Source: Paenibacillus aceris (GTDB lineage Bacteria > Bacillota > Bacilli > Paenibacillales > NBRC-103111). Taken from it: 64,000 nucleotides of DNA. How positions within the stretch are numbered: the stretch's first letter is position 1; each line of letters starts with the position of its first letter. The stretch spans positions 62,001 to 126,000 of the forward strand of contig NZ_JAGGKV010000010.1 of NCBI RefSeq assembly GCF_017874035.1, given 5' to 3'. A program made the position numbers and the translations under genes. Shown piece by piece: positions 9,482 to 17,442 of the stretch. A model generated the notes under the pieces. The model worked only from the letters and a program-made list of their open reading frames with translations, did no database searches and had not been told where the DNA came from.

Positions 9482-10087
9482 ATGCAAAACACGAAGCAAA
9501 AGGATTTGAACAATACGAAGCATAGCGATTTGGCAAATAAAAGGAGAATATGGATCGGCGAAGCCCGCGCCCTCATTCCCTTACTCTTCATCTGGGGCGC
9601 GGAGTGGATATTCAGCGCGCTTGTGGATTTCGCGATATACTGGCGCGATCTGGATTGGCTGAAGCAAGCCGCACTCCTTACCGCTGTCATAGCAAGCTTG
9701 ATTCAGCTGTGGAGCCTACGGAAGGATTTCCGCACGGGCGAGGAAGGCAGGGGCTTGATGGACCGAAGCGGCTGGGGGCATCCGGCCCTGCTGCTGCTGC
9801 CGGGCGTGATGCTCATCGCCGCTGTCGCTTTGCTCGAGGCCATTGGCGCCATCGGGCCTTTATTCACCCCTGTGCTGCGAGCGTTCATTCTCGCGATTGG
9901 TTTCGTACAGATCGGGTTACTGCTGGGCAGACCGCTGATTTATTTGGGACTATGGCTGTTCGCCCTGTCCGCTTTGATGGGCATTTGGTATTTGGGCTAC
10001 TCCGCTGTTGTACTTGAAGGCATGGGCGGCATAAGCCTTATCGTGAGCGGATATATGCTTCGCGTTTGGGGACGGCAGCATGAATAG
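9482..10087 (+). CDS. Membrane protein of unknown function, upstream of cytochrome c lipoprotein
   Basis: 201 residues with GAGGTGAAT immediately upstream of ATG 9482. About 30 hydrophilic N-terminal residues precede five likely transmembrane helices with few loops. No family recognised. The TGA stop overlaps the leader of the cytochrome c gene, so the two are cotranscribed; a role near the respiratory membrane is only a contextual guess. Confidence 0.7.
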   Translation: MQNTKQKDLNNTKHSDLANKRRIWIGEARALIPLLFIWGAEWIFSALVDFAIYWRDLDWLKQAALLTAVIASLIQLWSLRKDFRTGEEGRGLMDRSGWGHPALLLLPGVMLIAAVALLEAIGAIGPLFTPVLRAFILAIGFVQIGLLLGRPLIYLGLWLFALSALMGIWYLGYSAVVLEGMGGISLIVSGYMLRVWGRQHE

Positions 10088-10100
10088 GAGGACACTCGCT

Positions 10101-10502
10101 ATGAGGCAAAATAAAGAAGCCATGCTGCGAACAGCATGGCGGCGGAAAATCGGCGCGCTCCTCGTCGCGCCGATGGTGCTCGCGTTAGCCGCGTGCGGCG
10201 GAGCTTCGAGTGGCGAAGCCACGCCGAAGGCTCCGGCTGCTACCGCAGCAAGCGAGAGCAACCCTGCGTTCGTGAAGGCGCAGGAGCTCTTCACCGCGAA
10301 CAAGTGCATCAGCTGCCACGGCGTGGATCTGTCCGGCAAAGTCGGCGCCAAGACGAATTTGCAAAAGGTCGGCAGCAAGATGACCAAAGAGCAAATTGCA
10401 GACCAGATCGCAAACGGCGGAGGCGGCATGCCCGTTTATAGCAATAAGCTGTCCAAAGAAGAAATCGGACTGCTGAGCGACTGGCTCAGCTCCAAGAAAT
10501 AG
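10101..10502 (+). CDS. Membrane-anchored small cytochrome c lipoprotein (c-550/c-551 type)
   Basis: 133 residues from ATG 10101, selected because AGGAGG ends 10 nt upstream (an ATG at 10080 overlaps that site). Signal peptide with lipobox LALAAC, an Ala/Thr/Pro-rich linker, then a single class I cytochrome c domain with haem motif CISCH and distal Met in GGGMPVYSNKLS. This is the design of Bacillus CccB and related electron carriers on the outer face of the membrane. It converges on acpS with a 5-bp gap. Confidence 0.9.
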   Translation: MRQNKEAMLRTAWRRKIGALLVAPMVLALAACGGASSGEATPKAPAATAASESNPAFVKAQELFTANKCISCHGVDLSGKVGAKTNLQKVGSKMTKEQIADQIANGGGGMPVYSNKLSKEEIGLLSDWLSSKK

Positions 10503-10507
10503 CAGCC

Positions 10508-10894
10508 TTACAGCTGCTCCACAATCGCATAGGCGGCAGCCATCGATTCCGTGTGCGTAATGCTGATATGGATCCGGTGACTGCCTATTAGGCCTGCCCG
10601 CTGCAGCGCTTCCTCACGCACCCGGCATACCGGTTTGCCCAGCTCATCCGGCAGCACCTCCACGTCCTGAAAACCAATCTGCTTGCCGATGCCGCAGCCG
10701 ATTGCTTTGACAATCGCTTCTTTCGCCGCAAAGCGTCCGGAAGCAAACTCCGCTAGCCGCCCCTTGCGTTTTTGCGCAAGCTCTCTCTCCTGAGGCGTCA
10801 GAATTCGCTCCAAAAATCTTGGACCCGCAGAACCTTCCAGCATTTTACGAAGACGCGCAATTTCAACTAAATCCGTTCCGACGCCGATAATCAT
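10508..10894 (-). CDS. acpS: Holo-[acyl-carrier-protein] synthase
   Basis: 128 residues, family length. Starts MIIGVGTDLVEIARL with Mg2+-binding Asp in GTDLVEI, and has the second signature FAAKEAIVKAIG with the conserved Glu; the C-terminus HISITHTESMAAAYAIVE is also typical. Transfers phosphopantetheine from CoA to acyl carrier protein. Confidence 0.97.
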   Translation of the reverse strand: MIIGVGTDLVEIARLRKMLEGSAGPRFLERILTPQERELAQKRKGRLAEFASGRFAAKEAIVKAIGCGIGKQIGFQDVEVLPDELGKPVCRVREEALQRAGLIGSHRIHISITHTESMAAAYAIVEQL

Positions 10895-10978
10895 TACTCA
10901 TCATCACCACTTTTCTTCCAGCGTTTTGCGTACACTGTACACGATTCATCCCTCACGGTCAAGAATTAAGGGGATTGC

Positions 10979-10996
10979 TTACTTCCAGGTAAGTAA
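10979..10996. promoter_or_regulatory. Candidate operator upstream of the aldo/keto reductase
   Basis: TTACTT-N6-AAGTAA, a perfect 6-6-6 inverted repeat, placed 43 nt upstream of a possible -10 (TATACT, 11039-11044) with a poor -35. The spacing and form resemble operators of MarR/HxlR-type regulators. Inference only. Confidence 0.4.
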
Positions 10997-11077
10997 GTAA
11001 CACTATTTTCAGCTCTTCTGCCAGGCGTTAACTAGGCGTATACTGGACATAGATTACAAGCTGGGAGGCCAACACGA

Positions 11078-12055
11078 ATGAGAATCATGCCACTTGAAAA
11101 GCGTGGAATATCGAATAGCCGAATTGTTTTTGGATGTATGGGACTTGGCGGGGATTGGACTGCGGCTCCATTGACCAAGGAAGATTATCTCGTTGCCGAG
11201 AAAGCTGTGGAAGCCGCTCTTTCCATCGGCATTACCATGTTCGATCATGCTGATATTTATAAAAGAGGGAAATCCGAAACTGTTTTTGGCGAAGTCCTTA
11301 AGAAAAGACCTGATCTTCGCGATCAAATCATTCTTCAATCCAAAGTCGGGATCCGCTTTCAGGACGATGTGAATCCACAGCGCTTTGATTTTAGCAAAAG
11401 CCATATCATTCCCGCTGTCGACGGCATCCTTAGCCGCCTGGGCGTGGAACATCTGGATGTTTTGCTGCTTCACCGTCCAGATCCGCTTATGGAACCGGAA
11501 GAGATCGCGGAAGCTTTTAATCTTTTGCGTTCAGCCGGCAAAGTGCGTCACTTCGGCGTCTCCAATATGACCGCTGCCCAAATGCGCTTCATTCAAAATT
11601 CCCTGCCTGAACCGCTCGTGGTAAATCAGTTGGAGCTGAGCCTGGCTCGCCTGGACTGGATTGAGCAAGGCATCCTGGTCAACCAAAAGGCCGGAGTAGG
11701 CGTCAACTTCGCCGATGGCATCCTGGAGCACTGTCAGATGGCGGATATTCAACTTCAAGCTTGGGGCCCGCTGGCTAAAGGCAAATTCTCCGGTAGAGCG
11801 ATCGAGGACGAGCCTGACAACATCAAGCAGACGGCAGCCCTCGTTCAGAAACTGGCGGCTGAGAAAGAAACGACACCCGAGGCCATCGTACTCGGCTGGC
11901 TAATGAAGCACCCTGCTCGTATCCAGCCGGTCATCGGAACTTCCTCGCCTGAGCGCGTGCTAGCCTGCCGTGAGGCGTTGCGCGCCTCTGAGAACATGAC
12001 GCGCGAAGAGTGGTACACGCTTCTTGAAAGCTCACGCGGTGTACGCGTCCCATAG
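11078..12055 (+). CDS. Aldo/keto reductase (YcsN/YdhF type)
   Basis: 325 residues, GGGAGG 10 nt before ATG. TIM-barrel AKR with tetrad residues visible: Asp and Tyr in MFDHADIYKRGKSE, Lys in LQSKVGIR and His in VLLLHRPDPLM; C-terminal NADPH-binding segment GWLMKHPARIQPVIGTSSPE. The FDHADIY variant matches the YdhF/YcsN branch. Substrate unknown. Monocistronic with terminator. Confidence 0.92.
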   Translation: MRIMPLEKRGISNSRIVFGCMGLGGDWTAAPLTKEDYLVAEKAVEAALSIGITMFDHADIYKRGKSETVFGEVLKKRPDLRDQIILQSKVGIRFQDDVNPQRFDFSKSHIIPAVDGILSRLGVEHLDVLLLHRPDPLMEPEEIAEAFNLLRSAGKVRHFGVSNMTAAQMRFIQNSLPEPLVVNQLELSLARLDWIEQGILVNQKAGVGVNFADGILEHCQMADIQLQAWGPLAKGKFSGRAIEDEPDNIKQTAALVQKLAAEKETTPEAIVLGWLMKHPARIQPVIGTSSPERVLACREALRASENMTREEWYTLLESSRGVRVP

Positions 12056-12064
12056 GTTGATAAA

Positions 12065-12097
12065 GGGTTGAGGGCTTGTAGCCTCAGCCCTTTTTTT
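12065..12097 (+). terminator. Aldo/keto reductase terminator
   Basis: GGGTTGAGG / CCTCAGCCC stem, 8-nt loop, seven T residues. Confidence 0.85.
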
Positions 12098-12216
12098 GAG
12101 TTTATGTTTACAGCTAACATCTGCATCTGCATCTGTATCTACATTTACCTCTGCACCTCCATCCGTCCCTTATCGCGCTAACACTCCAGCTCCACGAATC
12201 TCTCATGCTCGCTAGC

Positions 12217-12248
12217 ACAAAACCCCCAACCTCAAAAGGCTGGGGGTT
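12217..12248 (-). terminator. nadE terminator
   Basis: AACCCCCA / TGGGGGTT stem; read on the minus strand it is followed by a TTTTG tract just past the nadE stop. Confidence 0.75.
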
Positions 12249-12261
12249 ACTTATCACGAGC

Positions 12262-13071
12262 TTAAATGCCCGGAATCGGGATGCGTTTATGTTCCGTTTT
12301 GAGATACTGCTTCTCCAGCTTCTCTTGGACAGCCGGATCGATTTGCTTGCCTTCCAAGTAGTCGCTGTTGTCGCCATATGTAATGCCGAGCTCATTCTCA
12401 TCCGTCTGGCCATCCCAAAGTCCGGCTGTCGGAGCCTTATCCAGCACGCTTTGTGGAACGCCCAGTTTTGCAGCAAGGGCACGCACTTGCCGCTTGTTCA
12501 GCGTGCTCAGCGGCGTGATGTCGACGGCACCGTCGCCATATTTGGTGAAGAATCCGGTAATCGCTTCGGAGGCATGGTCTGTTCCCACAACGATCAGACC
12601 CAGCTCAAACGCCAGCGCATACTGCATCACCATACGTGTTCGCGCTTTGATGTTGCCTTTGCCGCCTCGGCTGACATGCTGGTGGACGCCGATATGCTTG
12701 AGCCCATACTCAACTTCTATCGCGATTTCGTCGACGGCCTCTTCAATGTTGTTCTCGATTTGATATTTCAAATCGAACGCTTTGGCCACCGCGTAGCTAT
12801 CTTCGATATCCACTTGCTGACCGTATGGTTGAAACACGCCGACTGTTTTGTACTCAGTGCCCTTCTCCGCTGTCAGCTCATCCGTCGCTTGCTTGCACAG
12901 ACCTGTCGCAACTGCACTATCGATCCCACCACTGATTGCGATCAGCAGACCCTTTGCGTTCGCTCCAAGCACATAACCTTTCAGAAATTCCACGCGTTTA
13001 CGGATTTCTTCATCAATATCAATTTCCGGCTTAACGCCGAGCTTTGCGATAATTTCTGCTTGCAAACTCAT
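12262..13071 (-). CDS. nadE: NH3-dependent NAD+ synthetase
   Basis: 269 residues from ATG 13071, with GGTGGAG upstream (GTG 13083 lies inside that site). PP-loop ATPase motif AISGGIDSAVATGL, ammonia-type length with no glutaminase domain, and the conserved HASEAITGFFTKYGDGAVDITPL split over the deamido-NAD/ATP region. Converts deamido-NAD to NAD. Matches B. subtilis NadE throughout. Confidence 0.97.
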   Translation of the reverse strand: MSLQAEIIAKLGVKPEIDIDEEIRKRVEFLKGYVLGANAKGLLIAISGGIDSAVATGLCKQATDELTAEKGTEYKTVGVFQPYGQQVDIEDSYAVAKAFDLKYQIENNIEEAVDEIAIEVEYGLKHIGVHQHVSRGGKGNIKARTRMVMQYALAFELGLIVVGTDHASEAITGFFTKYGDGAVDITPLSTLNKRQVRALAAKLGVPQSVLDKAPTAGLWDGQTDENELGITYGDNSDYLEGKQIDPAVQEKLEKQYLKTEHKRIPIPGI

Positions 13072-13181
13072 GCCTCTCTCCACCTTTTCTATAATGTGAA
13101 ACCAACATTCTTTGAAATCTAGTATAGACTTTCAACCTTGAAATTTCAAAGAATAATCGCAATTTTTCGCCCATAAAAAGG

Positions 13182-13217
13182 AAAAGACCCGCCATGCATC
13201 AGCTGCAATAGCGAGTC
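13182..13217 (-). terminator. Likely terminator of the bacilliredoxin gene
   Basis: GACTCGC / GCGGGTC stem (one mismatch) with TTTTCC on the minus-strand 3' side. Confidence 0.5.
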
Positions 13218-13234
13218 AAAACCTTATACGTTCA

Positions 13235-13672
13235 TTATTTGCAATATTGATTGAAAGCACCGATCAAATCGCCTGCGATCATATCCGCGGAACGGTCTTC
13301 AATTTGGTGACGTTGGATGAAGTGAGCAAGCTCACCGTTCTTGAACAATGCGATGGATGGGGATGATGGCGGGTATGGTGCCAAATATTCACGAGCCTTC
13401 GCTGTTGCATCCTTTTCTTGACCTGCGAACACAGTGTATGTGTAAGTTGGCAGTGTATCGTTTTGAAGTGCTCTTGCTACACCTGGACGACATTGACCTG
13501 CTGCGCATCCGCAAACGGAATTGATAACCAACAGCATAGTTCCGTCTTTGGACTTCTCAATCGCTTCGTCCACTTGCTCTGGAGTCAGAAGCTCCGTAAT
13601 TCCCAGACGAGTCAAATCTTCCCTCATCGGTTTAACCATATCTTTCATGTAGGAATCAAAAGACATTGCCAT
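13235..13672 (-). CDS. Bacilliredoxin, BrxA/BrxB (YphP/YqiW) family
   Basis: 145 residues from ATG 13672 (AAGGGG 8 nt upstream; a GTG at 13681 overlaps that site). Carries the family active-site CGC motif in NSVCGCAAGQCRPGV, thioredoxin-like fold, and the family start MSFDSYMKDMVKPMREDL. Removes bacillithiol from S-bacillithiolated proteins. Whether BrxA or BrxB is not decided. Own promoter at 13730-13757. Confidence 0.93.
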   Translation of the reverse strand: MAMSFDSYMKDMVKPMREDLTRLGITELLTPEQVDEAIEKSKDGTMLLVINSVCGCAAGQCRPGVARALQNDTLPTYTYTVFAGQEKDATAKAREYLAPYPPSSPSIALFKNGELAHFIQRHQIEDRSADMIAGDLIGAFNQYCK

Positions 13673-13729
13673 ATGTGCCACCCCTTAGGATTTAATAGTT
13701 ACTCTCAAAACGTAATCGTTACAACTTAT

Positions 13730-13757
13730 ATTATACATCCGATGGCGATGAATGCAA
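13730..13757 (-). promoter_or_regulatory. Sigma-A type promoter of the bacilliredoxin gene
   Basis: On the minus strand TTGCAT (13757-13752), 16-nt spacer, TATAAT (13735-13730), about 58 nt before the start. Confidence 0.6.
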
Positions 13758-13804
13758 AGTCCTTATAACCATCTGTAGCACAAATAGAAATAAAGCGAAA
13801 GCTA

Positions 13805-14197
13805 TTAAGCTTCCGCCTCATCCTTCTTCTTCGTGCTAGAAGACTCTCCCGGCTCAAATGAAACATCTTTATCCGGGTGCGTAAAAATTCCGCTTTGCGG
13901 CACGATGCCTTTTTCGAAATAATCGCGGTTCTCTGCACTTTGAAATCCAATGTCTTTATAAGGATGAACCCATTCATCTCCAGCCATGACTTCAGGATCG
14001 GTCTCTGCCGTCCATTGCTCAAGCGGAGAGTTGTCCGATTCATACTCATGATCACCGATGACGACGCCATGTTCGTTCACAAAAGCTTCTCGCGGACCAC
14101 GTCCCTGCTCAAATTGCGGGAGAAAATCGATCTCGAATGGATCGAGATTGCTTTGATCCTGAGCGGCTTGAACAGATTTCTTCGGATCCTTGCTCAT
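13805..14197 (-). CDS. Small acidic protein, possibly DUF3905 family
   Basis: 130 residues, strongly acidic and hydrophilic, no signal or membrane segment. The N-terminal motif DPFEIDFLPQFEQGRGPRE and the central VVIGDHEYESDNSPLEQW are distinctive; I associate them weakly with DUF3905 proteins of spore-formers. Its ATG overlaps the stop of the Lgt-like gene (ATGA), so it is the last gene of the deacetylase/Lgt-like operon. Function unknown. Confidence 0.7.
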   Translation of the reverse strand: MSKDPKKSVQAAQDQSNLDPFEIDFLPQFEQGRGPREAFVNEHGVVIGDHEYESDNSPLEQWTAETDPEVMAGDEWVHPYKDIGFQSAENRDYFEKGIVPQSGIFTHPDKDVSFEPGESSSTKKKDEAEA

Positions 14198-15174
14198 GTC
14201 GATGGCCGGTTGGGTCCGTCCAGTTTTTTGTCCACGAAGCCCTCTTTACCTGCGCCTGATGCCGCCTTCTCGCGCTCTTTGTTTTGCTGCTCTTGCTGGA
14301 TTTGGGTCTTGGAATCGTTTTGACTCATTGCACTCAGCTCCCTTCTGCCAGTATTATGTGCCAAAGCAGGGAGGAGCATTCCAAATACAAGCATGAAAAG
14401 GAAGATCAGCTGTGACAAGCTTAAATAAAGCAATACCGGCTTAGCAGCGGCAAAAAAACTAGCCAGCATTCCTGCCGCGCCTCCATAAATCAGCGAGTAT
14501 TTCAGCAAAAAGCCACAACCGAAGCTCTTCCGACGCCTCTCAAACCCAATTTGCCAAACCAGCAGCGGCACAAGCAGCAGCGATATATAAGCATGATAGG
14601 GATGAAAACGGGACACAGTGCCTTTGACGCCAATGCCCCATGGCGATGCAGTAGGCAGTCCGTAAGCCGGAACCAGCGCACAGTAGAGGAATGCAGCGGC
14701 AGTCAGACCTATCACGACAATGTCTAGAAAAAAGTACAGCGGAATGCGCTGCTTTCGTATTTGAAAGTACATGTAGGCGCATGCCAGCAGCAATCCAAGC
14801 GTAATTTCTAAGCTGGAGCCAACGACCATCAGCAGTTTCAATGGACTTGTCCATAGCAAGGAGGGTTGCGTCACAAGTATGCCTAGCTTCCAAGTGAGAA
14901 TTACGATGATAGCTCCGCCAAACACAATATCATCAATTGGCTTTGTCGTCGGGAGCTCTCCCTGATCACGAACGTGATCCCTTTCCCTAGTCAACTCCCC
15001 CGCATACCGCGCCGCTCTTCGTATAAGCCATAAGCCCAGAGCACAAGCCAGAAGCAAAGCCACCAGTTTCCCCTGAAGCTGAAAAGGTCCAATTTGCAAC
15101 ACATCAGGCATAACAAGCGCCAGCCCCTCTCTCTCAATTACCTCCATCGTAACGAGAGGAGACGAAATGTGCAA
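14194..15174 (-). CDS. Divergent prolipoprotein diacylglyceryl transferase (Lgt)-like membrane protein
   Basis: 326 residues, about seven membrane helices and a hydrophilic Gln/Lys-rich tail (from about 275). The N-terminus MPDVLQIGPFQLQGKLVALL and the block PWGI.......FHPYHAYISLLL resemble Lgt (IGPF; PWGI...HP.Y). The essential Lgt signature with Arg and Asn (GRxGNF) is not visible, so it may not be an active transferase. Start TTG 15174 is preferred because GGAG lies 9 nt upstream inside the end of the deacetylase gene; internal ATGs lack sites. Operon with the deacetylase (upstream) and the acidic protein (downstream). Confidence 0.65.
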   Translation of the reverse strand: MHISSPLVTMEVIEREGLALVMPDVLQIGPFQLQGKLVALLLACALGLWLIRRAARYAGELTRERDHVRDQGELPTTKPIDDIVFGGAIIVILTWKLGILVTQPSLLWTSPLKLLMVVGSSLEITLGLLLACAYMYFQIRKQRIPLYFFLDIVVIGLTAAAFLYCALVPAYGLPTASPWGIGVKGTVSRFHPYHAYISLLLVPLLVWQIGFERRRKSFGCGFLLKYSLIYGGAAGMLASFFAAAKPVLLYLSLSQLIFLFMLVFGMLLPALAHNTGRRELSAMSQNDSKTQIQQEQQNKEREKAASGAGKEGFVDKKLDGPNRPST

Positions 15175-15177
15175 CTA

Positions 15178-16065
15178 TCACGGCTCCAGAAACTGAAACG
15201 TAAACGAAGCTTTCTGCAGTTTGTCAAAGCGGAATCCAGCGGCCTTCAATTTACTGATCACAACGGGAAGCGCTTCTACGGTTGTCGTCTTGTACGTATT
15301 ATCGTGCATAAGTACGATAATACGCTTCTTCCCTTTGCTTGCGCTCAGCACGGAGTCGATAATCATGTCTCTATCCTGCACCGGTGCCGCCGCGTCCGTC
15401 GAGCTTACGTTCCAGTCAAAATACTGGTAGCCCTCCTCCCTCACCACGGCAGCCACCTTACTCATGACTCCCTTGCCGCCGGATTTCCAGCTCAAATGAT
15501 TGTTTGAACCGCCCGGAAACCGTAAAATATCTGGTCGATACCCGACCGTTCTCTCCAGCAATTGATCCAGCTTGCGCACATCCCTCATGAAGGCTTCAGG
15601 GGTTTTATAAATTCGGTTATAGTCATGTGAAAATGTATGATTCCCCAGTGCGTGCCCTTCCGCTACGATTTCTCTGTAAAGCGATTTCCCTTCACTCGTT
15701 TCATTGCCTATAACGAAGAAAGTCGCGACTGCTCCATTGTTTTTTAAAATACGCAGGATCGTCCTTGTACTCGCTGAAGGTCCGTCATCAAAGGTCAAAT
15801 AAGCGATTTTATCCCCGGCAGGGTGAGGCAAGTGCGGAGGACCTGTATAAAAATGCCTCGTCTCCACAATGGCTGTATCTAAATCGTCCACTGCTGCTGG
15901 AGTCTGGCTGCCATCGGAGACAATGCGTGATTTTTCTCCTGACAACTGCTGCGGCACCTCACTGTCTTCCTCCGTATGTATTTGTGCAGTCGAACAGCCT
16001 ACCAAATTGACGCTAATCATTAACCCCATTACATAAACACTCGTTCTGCGTATCCGATCCCCCAT
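15178..16065 (-). CDS. Polysaccharide deacetylase lipoprotein (NodB domain)
   Basis: 295 residues. Signal peptide with lipobox NLVGC, a linker of about 60 residues, then a NodB homology domain: motif 1 LTFDDGPSASTRTI, motif 2 HTFSHDYNR and motif 3 RFPGGSNNHLS, keeping the metal-binding Asp and two His residues. Acts outside the membrane on N-acetylated glycans, most likely peptidoglycan. First gene of a three-gene operon with the Lgt-like and acidic proteins. Confidence 0.92.
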   Translation of the reverse strand: MGDRIRRTSVYVMGLMISVNLVGCSTAQIHTEEDSEVPQQLSGEKSRIVSDGSQTPAAVDDLDTAIVETRHFYTGPPHLPHPAGDKIAYLTFDDGPSASTRTILRILKNNGAVATFFVIGNETSEGKSLYREIVAEGHALGNHTFSHDYNRIYKTPEAFMRDVRKLDQLLERTVGYRPDILRFPGGSNNHLSWKSGGKGVMSKVAAVVREEGYQYFDWNVSSTDAAAPVQDRDMIIDSVLSASKGKKRIIVLMHDNTYKTTTVEALPVVISKLKAAGFRFDKLQKASFTFQFLEP

Positions 16066-16139
16066 GCAAGCTCCCCCTCATCATGCAAATCCTGAGCTTT
16101 TTTAGTATGGCTTTCCTCGCTTTCGACATTAAACCCAAT

Positions 16140-16153
16140 ATTTCCCGGGAAAT
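16140..16153. promoter_or_regulatory. Perfect 14-bp palindrome upstream of the deacetylase operon
   Basis: ATTTCCCGGGAAAT, 75 nt before the deacetylase start; possible operator. No regulator can be named. Confidence 0.4.
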
Positions 16154-16189
16154 CCGACAGGAACAGCGAGCAATACCTCATCTATCCCC

Positions 16190-16208
16190 CTGGAAACTAA
16201 GTTTCCAG
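16190..16208. promoter_or_regulatory. Perfect 9-1-9 inverted repeat
   Basis: CTGGAAACT-A-AGTTTCCAG. It lies between the PspA terminator and the deacetylase promoter region. No T-tract follows on either strand, so it is more like a protein-binding site than a terminator. Confidence 0.45.
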
Positions 16209-16226
16209 TCCCTTCATTAGTCCGCA

Positions 16227-16270
16227 CAAAAAAAGACCATCCTCAGGCAAAATTTCACCTAAGGATAGTC
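16227..16270 (-). terminator. Terminator of the PspA operon
   Basis: Minus strand: GACTATCCTTAGG, about 10-nt loop, CCTGAGGATGGTC and a run of eight T residues. Confidence 0.85.
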
Positions 16271-16287
16271 CCTTCGTATCCAGCCGC

Positions 16288-16974
16288 TTACTCGGCGGCG
16301 TTACCGTTTAATTTCTCTTTCAGCAGGTTCAACTGCTCATCAACTTTTGCTTGCTTTGCAACGTCAACAGGTGTGTAGGTACCTACTGAACCTGCAGGCA
16401 CGTAAGGTTTGCGAGCGATTTCGGCTTCTACTTCCAATTGGATGATTTTCTCTTCCATACGTTGGAAGCCGCGGGATGCGTTGCCGCTTTCAATCACACC
16501 GTTGTAGGAAACTTGCGCCATTTGTTTTTTGGCTTTAGCCAGTTGAGCGCGGGATACAAGCTCGTTGCGTTTGTTGCGCATTTTGTAGAACTCATCTTTC
16601 ATTTCATGAAGCTGTTGCGTCAATTCATCGGCATGAGCTTTGGCAGAAGCATACAAATCCGTGTATTCGACAATTTTATCTTCGTGGTACAATTTTTCTT
16701 CAACGGCTTGGCGAGCGATAGCTTCTTGACCGTTTTTGATCGCTGCTGAAGCTTTCGCTTCACGATCAGCTACTAGACGAACGGACTCCTCAAGGCGCTG
16801 CTTCAACTTACGTTCGCTTGCGATTTGTCTCGCTACTGTTACTTCAGCCTGCGCAATTTCTTGCTCCATGTCGCGCAGATATTGATTCAACATGACGATC
16901 GGATCCTCGATTTTATCCAATACCTCGTGAATTGATGCTTTTGTCATATCCTTCATTCTTGTAAATACTCCCAT
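16288..16974 (-). CDS. PspA/IM30 family protein (LiaH type), copy 1
   Basis: 228 residues, almost wholly alpha-helical coiled coil. Starts MGVFTRMKDMTKASIHEVLDK, the N-terminal amphipathic membrane-sensing helix of the family, followed by EDPIVMLNQYLRDMEQEI. Members (PspA, LiaH, Vipp1) form ESCRT-III-like assemblies that stabilise a damaged cytoplasmic membrane. Last gene of an operon with a LiaI-like protein, a second PspA (about 40% similar by eye) and a PspC protein. Confidence 0.93.
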   Translation of the reverse strand: MGVFTRMKDMTKASIHEVLDKIEDPIVMLNQYLRDMEQEIAQAEVTVARQIASERKLKQRLEESVRLVADREAKASAAIKNGQEAIARQAVEEKLYHEDKIVEYTDLYASAKAHADELTQQLHEMKDEFYKMRNKRNELVSRAQLAKAKKQMAQVSYNGVIESGNASRGFQRMEEKIIQLEVEAEIARKPYVPAGSVGTYTPVDVAKQAKVDEQLNLLKEKLNGNAAE

Positions 16975-16977
16975 GGT

Positions 16978-17442
16978 TTACACGTCTCCTTTTTTAATAT
17001 CAATTGGTTGTTGTTCAAAACGAGCGACTTTGGCTCTTAGTTCTTCCACTTCTCTTTGCAAAGCTTTCTTCTCAATATCTTTCATCATTTCATCGATATT
17101 GTTTGTTTTGCTTGCCTCGTACGGTGCGTTATAACCTGCATGGTGCGGCGGCACGTGGCTTGCGTGCGGCTTATGAGCATTGGTGTTCCATCCACCGCCA
17201 TTGTACGGTGAGCGGGAATACGGGCCGGCATAAGGATCATAAGGCGGTTGGTCGTAGCCAGGTTCTTTCGGAATTACGATAGCAGCGATAAAGTAGATGA
17301 AAATGACCGTTCCTCCAGTGAAAAATGTCGTAATCACCACTAACAACCGCAAAAGCGTTGCATCTACATTCATAGCCTCGGCGAGTCCGCCGCAAAGACC
17401 GGTAACTTTTTTATCTCTTCGTGAGCGGTATAGTTTGCTCAT
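16978..17442 (-). CDS. PspC-domain membrane protein
   Basis: 154 residues. The N-terminal 60 residues are a PspC domain (MSKLYRSRRDKKVTGLCGGL, then AMNVDATLLRLL and one membrane helix ending IVIPKEP). A Pro/Tyr/Gly/His-rich linker and a short C-terminal coiled coil follow. PspC proteins are membrane partners of PspA. The 5' end overlaps the upstream PspA copy by 32 nt. Confidence 0.9.
   Translation of the reverse strand: MSKLYRSRRDKKVTGLCGGLAEAMNVDATLLRLLVVITTFFTGGTVIFIYFIAAIVIPKEPGYDQPPYDPYAGPYSRSPYNGGGWNTNAHKPHASHVPPHHAGYNAPYEASKTNNIDEMMKDIEKKALQREVEELRAKVARFEQQPIDIKKGDV

Noticed and set aside
12205..13122. 305-residue plus-strand frame opposite nadE
   Set aside because: Shadow of nadE; the nadE motifs (SGGIDSAV etc.) and ribosome site are on the minus strand.
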